A DNA stretch of 64,000 nucleotides. Origin: Pseudomonadales bacterium (GTDB taxonomy: Bacteria; Pseudomonadota; Gammaproteobacteria; Pseudomonadales; Azotimanducaceae). The position numbers and the translations under genes were made by a program. A model generated the notes under the pieces. The model was not told the DNA's origin and searched no databases. It saw only the letters and a program-made list of their open reading frames with translations. Positions 58,789-64,000 of this stretch are shown here, one piece after another (the stretch's first letter is position 1; every line of letters begins with the position of its first letter). The stretch spans positions 1-64,000 of the forward strand of contig WTGV01000044.1 of the NCBI GenBank assembly GCA_011525295.1. The letters run 5' to 3'.

Positions 58789-61700
58789 ACGGACAACTTG
58801 TTTGGAGCGTAGCAATGCACGAGATGCGCTCTCTTCGAAGACTGCTACGTACCCACGTCTTCATTTGGATCGCTGTGTTGATCTGCGCAGTTTACTTCTC
58901 GATAGTAACTCTCACGCACATGTTTAGCGCTAACGATCTGCCCATGCTTGGAATCATTAGTCCGCGATACATTTTGTCATTGTTAGGTGGGAGTTTTATC
59001 GGCTTGTTTTGCATCGGAGTCCTACTACTCACTTTCGATCAGATCAAACGAGATGAAATGAATCGAATTCACGAAGTTGTTGGCTCAAAACCCTTGAGTA
59101 ATTTTGAACTCTTCCTAGGAAGATTGACGGGTGTCTCATTAATGATGGCCATCCCAATGCTCTTCGTGCTCTTCTCAATGATCGTCTATGGAATGATCGC
59201 TCAGACATTCTCAATTCCATTTGGCGAACCGGTGGAGGCGTGGAGTGTGGTTTCGTTCGTTATTCTTGATATATTTCCCAACTTTCTTTTCTTCGGAAGC
59301 TTGGTACTTCTCTTTGCTTCCTTAGTCAGATCTAGACTGTTAGCTTTAATACTGACATTCTGTGCTCTGGTATTGTTGTTCTGGCTGAACAGCAGGATTT
59401 CACTTGATATCTCCAAACCATTGCAAACTGTGTCAGGTAACGTCCTTTTTCCATCCGAATTGATACCGACACTCTTCACTCCAGTCACTCTGTTCAATCG
59501 AATTTCTCTGTTATTAGTGTCAGTCGGATTATTGTGCTGGGTCTCCTACTTCAGCTCACGAATTACCTCGTCGAGATCCAGAGACCTAATGTTGGGTGGG
59601 CTGTTCACTTGCGTTGGCGTTTTAGTCATTGCTGTGATGATTGGAACACAGTTTTGGCAAAACAGACAAGTCGACCAATGGATCCAGGTACACGACCAAA
59701 ATTTCCTCCCCAGTTCGTTTCCGGATGTGCAAAAGATTCGGGGCCTCGTTGATGTCAGGCCTGGTCGATCGCTGTTTATAGAACTTACCTTGGATGTTAG
59801 TGTTGACTCTGAACAAGAAAGTGGGTTTGTACTTTTTTCGCTGAATCCCGGTTATAGGATCTCAGAGTTAACCGTTGCTGGTGAAGAAGTTGAAGATCGT
59901 GATTTTCAAAATGGATTGCTGAAGATACCCTCAAACTACTTTTCGCCGGGCACTAACGAACTCAAGATTTCCGCGAAAGGACGTCCTGACGGACGATTCG
60001 CCTATCTGGACTCAGTAGCCACGCTCTCGGAAATTTCTGGTCTAGATGTTCGACAATTACGACAGCTTGGAACTGAGAACTTCATCTATCGTCCCGAGTA
60101 TGTAGCACTGCTACCAGGTATTAAGTGGTATCCGACATCAGGAACAGCCACGAATGAAGAAGCATGGGAAACTCGAGAAAGAGATTTCTTTACGCTCGAC
60201 ATAGACGTTGTTGTACCGAAAAACTGGCTCGTCGCGGGACCTGCGAAACGAGAGTCGTCAGACGATACAAAGCGTACTACGTATAGTTTTCAGCAGTCCA
60301 GTCCGCTCCCCGAATTCGCTTTAATTGGATCAAGGTTTAAATCCGGATCCATCGAAGTGGATGGTATCACTTTCGAAATCTTGTACCACCCCAAGCACCG
60401 AAAAACCTTTGAGCACTTCGTACAAATTGAAGATCACATTCGCTCAACAGCTAGTCGATGGTATGTTGAAAAATTTCAAACCCATGGACTGAGCTATCCA
60501 TACTCGTCATTCACCATGGTAGAAGTACCTTCTACGTTGCGAGTATTCGGCGGAGGAGTGTCAATGGATACGGTGATGTGTCCTCCGGGTATGGTGATGA
60601 TCCGAGAATCAACGTTGCCGACAATTTCGATTGAATCACTAATTGATTTCTACGAAAAAAAGTGGTTCGAAGAACAAAACCTCACTATGGAAGATTGGCT
60701 CGAAAGTCAATTCGGTACTATATGGAGCTATTTAAAGCAGCCTATGTTTGAGAGCAACATTGATTTCGCTTTTTTCCGAAATATTCTGGGGCATCAAACA
60801 GGCACGACAGGTGAAAGAGCACAAGCACTCAAAATGTTTATGGACTTCTTTGCTGAATCTTTAGTCCCAGGAAGCGTTTCACACTTTGACTTTTACATCG
60901 CGTTAGATCGAGAGGTATTGAACTTAGCTAGTGTTAATCCCCTCGCCCTTTTGGTGTCAAATATAACTCGCGATTTTCAAAACGTACCGAGCAAAATGCA
61001 TGAGCTCAAGCGAGCATTTTATGATGCGCCCGAAGTTTGGAATTTAGTGGAAAGTGTTAGCTTGAACGCGCCAATATCGAAAGAGAACCGCATCAATCAA
61101 ATGCGCGCACTAAGAACCCGTACCGAGCAAATCGCTCGGTACTTTCTTGATTTGAACGGAACCGATACACTAGAGCCAATATTAGTAGATCTGTCACAAA
61201 AGTTTCAAGGAAAGAACATCATCTTTGAAGAATTCTTTGACTTGTTGCGGGAACACGGAGTAACTTCATCAGAATTGGGTGGAGATTTACTTGACGGTGC
61301 GGGACTGCCGGGGTTTATAGTGTCCGATCCATCTTTGCAATCATTGATAGTTGATGAACAAACTAAATATGAGACTTCTTTACTTCTACAGAATGGAGAA
61401 CCGGTATCAGGCCCAGTTCGACTTGGGTTGAAATACCACAACCGTTGGGGCGATTTCCCTTCTCATACTCTATCCCCGATATTGGTAGAGGCAAATCAAA
61501 CTCTACATGTCGTAATCGAGAGTGTGAATCCCGTTCAACAAATTTGGATAGAGCCCTATCTCTCTCTCAACCGTATGAACCTTCGTATAGACCTGCCGGT
61601 TTCTGAAGACTTGCAAGCGCTTGAATTTGTATATGGGCAAGCACCGATTATCAAATCGATTGAAGAGCGAGAAGCATTAGCAGTCGATAGCTCTTCGATC

Positions 61701-62297
61701 ACCATTGATGATCTTGACCCTGGATTCTCGATACTAGATGATCGTCGTACGAGTACGCTCAACAATGCATTTGTCCAATCTATTCAAAGAATTTTTGATC
61801 TACCAGAATTTCAAATGGACCAAGGATTACCGGTATATGATTGGGAACAGAACGAGTTCGTACGGGATGGAGTCTGGCTGCGCACGACAGATCCTACCGC
61901 GTATGGAAAGTATCGACATACTTTTGCAATGTCGAAGAGGGGGGATGACTTAGCCTTTGCCCAGTTTTCCACGGAGTTACCAAAACAAGGCGAATGGCAA
62001 CTAGAGTACTATGTACCGGAAGGATTTTTCAATGAACGCGTTTCTTTCAGAGGCAGCTCGTCCCAAACATCAACAGGTATTCAGACGGGGCCCGTATACC
62101 TTGAAATTCGCAACGGTTCGACTGAATCATCTCACTCAGTGGATGTACCGAATCTCACTCCCGGGTGGCACACGATTGGAACATTCGATATTACCGACGC
62201 AGTCGTCGATGTTCTGGTTACTAACAAAACAGATTCAAGCTGGACATATGTGATCGCTGATGCGATTCGCTGGACGATGATTGAGTCCGAGGAATGA
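58785..62297 (+). CDS. ABC-2-type permease with M1-like ectodomain and golvesin-like C-terminus, paralogue B
   Basis: 1170 aa, a full-length paralogue of the gene at 42839. It starts WSVAMHEMRSLRRLLRTHVF, has the same ABC-2 helices (ISPRYILSLLGGSFIGLFCI, FPNFLFFGSLVLLF), the M1-like blocks GIKWYPTSGTATNEEAW, STLRVFGGGVSMDTVMCPPG and MVMIRESTLPT, and no HExxH. The C-terminal golvesin-like part shows WQLEYYVPEG, GWHTIGTFDI and YVIADAIRWTMIE. SSSITIDDLDPGFSIL is conserved with paralogue A and may be a domain boundary. It probably moves or senses something at the cell surface, but the ATPase partner is not in the window. Confidence 0.75.
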   Translation: MNGQLVWSVAMHEMRSLRRLLRTHVFIWIAVLICAVYFSIVTLTHMFSANDLPMLGIISPRYILSLLGGSFIGLFCIGVLLLTFDQIKRDEMNRIHEVVGSKPLSNFELFLGRLTGVSLMMAIPMLFVLFSMIVYGMIAQTFSIPFGEPVEAWSVVSFVILDIFPNFLFFGSLVLLFASLVRSRLLALILTFCALVLLFWLNSRISLDISKPLQTVSGNVLFPSELIPTLFTPVTLFNRISLLLVSVGLLCWVSYFSSRITSSRSRDLMLGGLFTCVGVLVIAVMIGTQFWQNRQVDQWIQVHDQNFLPSSFPDVQKIRGLVDVRPGRSLFIELTLDVSVDSEQESGFVLFSLNPGYRISELTVAGEEVEDRDFQNGLLKIPSNYFSPGTNELKISAKGRPDGRFAYLDSVATLSEISGLDVRQLRQLGTENFIYRPEYVALLPGIKWYPTSGTATNEEAWETRERDFFTLDIDVVVPKNWLVAGPAKRESSDDTKRTTYSFQQSSPLPEFALIGSRFKSGSIEVDGITFEILYHPKHRKTFEHFVQIEDHIRSTASRWYVEKFQTHGLSYPYSSFTMVEVPSTLRVFGGGVSMDTVMCPPGMVMIRESTLPTISIESLIDFYEKKWFEEQNLTMEDWLESQFGTIWSYLKQPMFESNIDFAFFRNILGHQTGTTGERAQALKMFMDFFAESLVPGSVSHFDFYIALDREVLNLASVNPLALLVSNITRDFQNVPSKMHELKRAFYDAPEVWNLVESVSLNAPISKENRINQMRALRTRTEQIARYFLDLNGTDTLEPILVDLSQKFQGKNIIFEEFFDLLREHGVTSSELGGDLLDGAGLPGFIVSDPSLQSLIVDEQTKYETSLLLQNGEPVSGPVRLGLKYHNRWGDFPSHTLSPILVEANQTLHVVIESVNPVQQIWIEPYLSLNRMNLRIDLPVSEDLQALEFVYGQAPIIKSIEEREALAVDSSSITIDDLDPGFSILDDRRTSTLNNAFVQSIQRIFDLPEFQMDQGLPVYDWEQNEFVRDGVWLRTTDPTAYGKYRHTFAMSKRGDDLAFAQFSTELPKQGEWQLEYYVPEGFFNERVSFRGSSSQTSTGIQTGPVYLEIRNGSTESSHSVDVPNLTPGWHTIGTFDITDAVVDVLVTNKTDSSWTYVIADAIRWTMIESEE

Positions 62298-62430
62298 CAT
62301 TGGCAAGCGAGTCACGGATAATACAGACTATCTGCCCCTGCTATTACTCATGATAAAAAAATGTGATTCTGTCTTTTAATTATCGAAGGATCTCGCTAGA
62401 AGTCCGATCGCGAACCGAGGTAAACCGTAC

Positions 62431-64000
62431 ATGAACGGAAATAACGTTTGGCACGCAGCGTTACATGAAATGCGTACGCTTCGCAGATTATTCCGCACAC
62501 ATGTCTTCATTTTGGTTGCTCTATTTATTAGTGCTTGTTACTTTTTGGCTGTGACAATAACCCATATGCAAGAGGGGACCAAATTTCCGATGATTAGTGT
62601 GATTAGTCCCAGGTACGTGATGTCCTTGCTGAGCGGTAGCTTTCTCGCTTTGTTTTGCGCCGGAGTTGTATTACTGACGTTCGATCAAGTCAAACGCGAT
62701 GAAATCACTCGTATCCACGAAGTCGTGAGCTCCAAACCAGCGAGCAATTTTGAACTGTTCATTGGGCGATTGTTTGGAGTGTCGATGACGGTTGCCGTCC
62801 CAATGCTCCTCTTCCTATTTTCGGTCATGACTTACGGATTTATCGCCGACATGTTTTCCATCAAATTCGGTGAACCGGTCGAATTTTGGAGTGTCGTCTC
62901 GTTTGTGTTACTCGACATGTTTCCAAATTTCCTATTTTTCGGAAGTTTGGTAGTACTTCTTTCATTGTTGTTCAAGTCAAGATTGCTCGCATTACTAGTC
63001 ACTCTCATTGGCCTCATCGCGGTGTTCTGGATAAATAGTCGACTGCCTCTCCACCTCTCCAAGCCGTGGCAGACAGTTACTGGATACGTGCTATTCCCTA
63101 CCGAATTGACACCGGAACTGTTTACACCAACAACCCTTTTCAATCGAATAGCGCTCGTGTCAATGTCTATCGGTATGTTGCACTGGGCCTCTAATTTCGT
63201 CGCGCGAGTGGTACCTTCGAGATCTTGGCATCCTGTAGTCGGAAGTCTGTCATTTTGTTTCGGACTGTTAGTAATTGGTACGCTAGTTGGTGCGCAAGTG
63301 CTTGAGAACAATCGAATCAACCATTGGGTTGACGTGCATGACGAACACTTCGACCCTAGAGCATTTCCTGATGTACACGAGGTTCGAGGGAGTGTTGCTA
63401 TCAAACCAGGGCGAACTTTAACTCTGAATCTCCAATTAGATGTGACCGTCGACATCGATCAAGACGTCGAGTTCATACTGTTTTCTCTTAATCCAGGCTA
63501 CGATATTTCGAACCTGGCAGTAGCCGGTAAACAAGTAATCGATCACAAATTTAAACGCGGATTGCTGAAGATTCCACAGCACTATTTCAACTCCGATTTG
63601 AACGAACTTGAAATTACCGCGAAAGGTCGGCCCAATATTCGATTTGCTTATTTGGATACCGTCGATACACTCGCCAAAGTCGTTGGACCCGACGTTCGAC
63701 AGCTACGGCAACTTGGAACGGAAAACGCCATCTTTCATTCAAATTTTGTGGTGCTCACACCGGGTATCAAGTGGTACCCCACATCAGGTACGGCGACGAA
63801 TGAAGATGCTTGGGAACGTCGCAAAAGAGACTTCTTTACACTCGACATTGACGTCTCGGTACCACAGAGATGGTTAGTAGCAGGGCCTGCGAAACGCCAA
63901 GTGTTGGTCGACGACAATCGAGCAAAGTATCGTTTCCAGCAATCCAGTCCTCTTCCAGAATTTGCGTTAGTGGGTTCCAAGTTTGTGTCTGCCGCAATTG
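62431..64000 (+). CDS. ABC-2-type permease with M1-like ectodomain, paralogue C (cut by window end)
   Basis: Partial: 523 codons from an ATG at 62431 (GAGG 10 nt upstream) to the window edge. It begins MNGNNVWHAALHEMRTLRRL and follows the other two paralogues through the permease helices (ISPRYVMSLLSGSFLALFCA) and into the ectodomain (GIKWYPTSGTATNEDAWERR, EFALVGSKF). No stop was seen in the stretches I read. The distal M1-like and golvesin-like parts, and any following genes, lie outside. It directly follows paralogue B (133-nt gap), so B and C are a tandem pair. Confidence 0.8.
   Translation, partial: MNGNNVWHAALHEMRTLRRLFRTHVFILVALFISACYFLAVTITHMQEGTKFPMISVISPRYVMSLLSGSFLALFCAGVVLLTFDQVKRDEITRIHEVVSSKPASNFELFIGRLFGVSMTVAVPMLLFLFSVMTYGFIADMFSIKFGEPVEFWSVVSFVLLDMFPNFLFFGSLVVLLSLLFKSRLLALLVTLIGLIAVFWINSRLPLHLSKPWQTVTGYVLFPTELTPELFTPTTLFNRIALVSMSIGMLHWASNFVARVVPSRSWHPVVGSLSFCFGLLVIGTLVGAQVLENNRINHWVDVHDEHFDPRAFPDVHEVRGSVAIKPGRTLTLNLQLDVTVDIDQDVEFILFSLNPGYDISNLAVAGKQVIDHKFKRGLLKIPQHYFNSDLNELEITAKGRPNIRFAYLDTVDTLAKVVGPDVRQLRQLGTENAIFHSNFVVLTPGIKWYPTSGTATNEDAWERRKRDFFTLDIDVSVPQRWLVAGPAKRQVLVDDNRAKYRFQQSSPLPEFALVGSKFVSAAI

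Noticed and set aside
1..64000. CRISPR array, prophage, transposon or tRNA-associated island
   Set aside because: No regularly spaced short repeats, phage structural genes, transposase/integrase genes or tRNA cloverleafs were seen; the large repeats are parts of paralogous genes.

Overview
The window looks like the chromosome of a free-living, probably marine, gammaproteobacterium. The order sdhCDAB-sucAB-lpd-sucCD is the gamma/pseudomonad arrangement, and htpG, gpsA and a DUF4892 protein sit beside it. Non-ATG starts (TTG, GTG) are frequent. No rRNA, tRNA, CRISPR array or transposase was seen.

Region 1 (about 1-18.6 kb, minus strand) is housekeeping: a decayed Yip1-like membrane-protein gene, a ThDP-dependent decarboxylase, a solitary phosphorothioate-type HNH restriction enzyme, a DUF4892 protein, gpsA, htpG, and a complete oxoglutarate-to-fumarate block of the TCA cycle (sucD, sucC, lpd, sucB, sucA, sdhB, sdhA, sdhD, sdhC).

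Region 2 (18.9-38.4 kb, mostly plus strand) is a RiPP (ribosomal peptide natural product) cluster of mixed NHLP/proteusin and TOMM type. In order it holds an RND/MMPL exporter, a very short HlyD-like adaptor, a C39-peptidase ABC exporter, a second NHLP-type ABC exporter, an NHLP leader fused to a prenyltransferase/squalene-cyclase-like barrel, an AlkB-like di-iron oxygenase fused to a degenerate GlnE-like adenylyltransferase domain, an E1-like/YcaO cyclodehydratase, and an unknown protein. A convergent 83-aa NHLP precursor follows; its core after an Ala-Gly site is only Leu-Cys-Cys-Cys-Trp. A LolA-like protein, an outer-membrane barrel and a flavin-dependent tryptophan-halogenase homologue come next. 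I infer a pathway in which the leader recruits the cyclodehydratase to the Cys run, the oxygenase and halogenase act on the peptide (the Trp is the obvious halogenation site), and the C39 exporter cuts and exports it, with the RND/LolA-like/barrel set acting at the envelope.

Region 3 (38.8-64.0 kb, plus strand) is an array of very large surface or secreted proteins. Four genes encode about 1,250-aa proteins with an FG-GAP beta-propeller, an ASPIC/UnbV domain, an InlB-type repeat and a vanadium-haloperoxidase/PAP2 domain. They are interleaved with three genes for about 1,170-aa proteins (the last cut by the window end) that join an ABC-2-type permease to an M1-aminopeptidase-like ectodomain lacking the zinc motif and a golvesin-like C-terminal domain. 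Haloperoxidase copies 1 and 4 share an apparently identical tract of about 1.83 kb with sharp ends and high GC, pointing to recent gene conversion or duplication. The most novel elements are the ultra-short-core precursor with its unusual tailoring fusions, and the haloperoxidase/permease array beside it. All functions are read from sequence motifs; no search or structure prediction was run.
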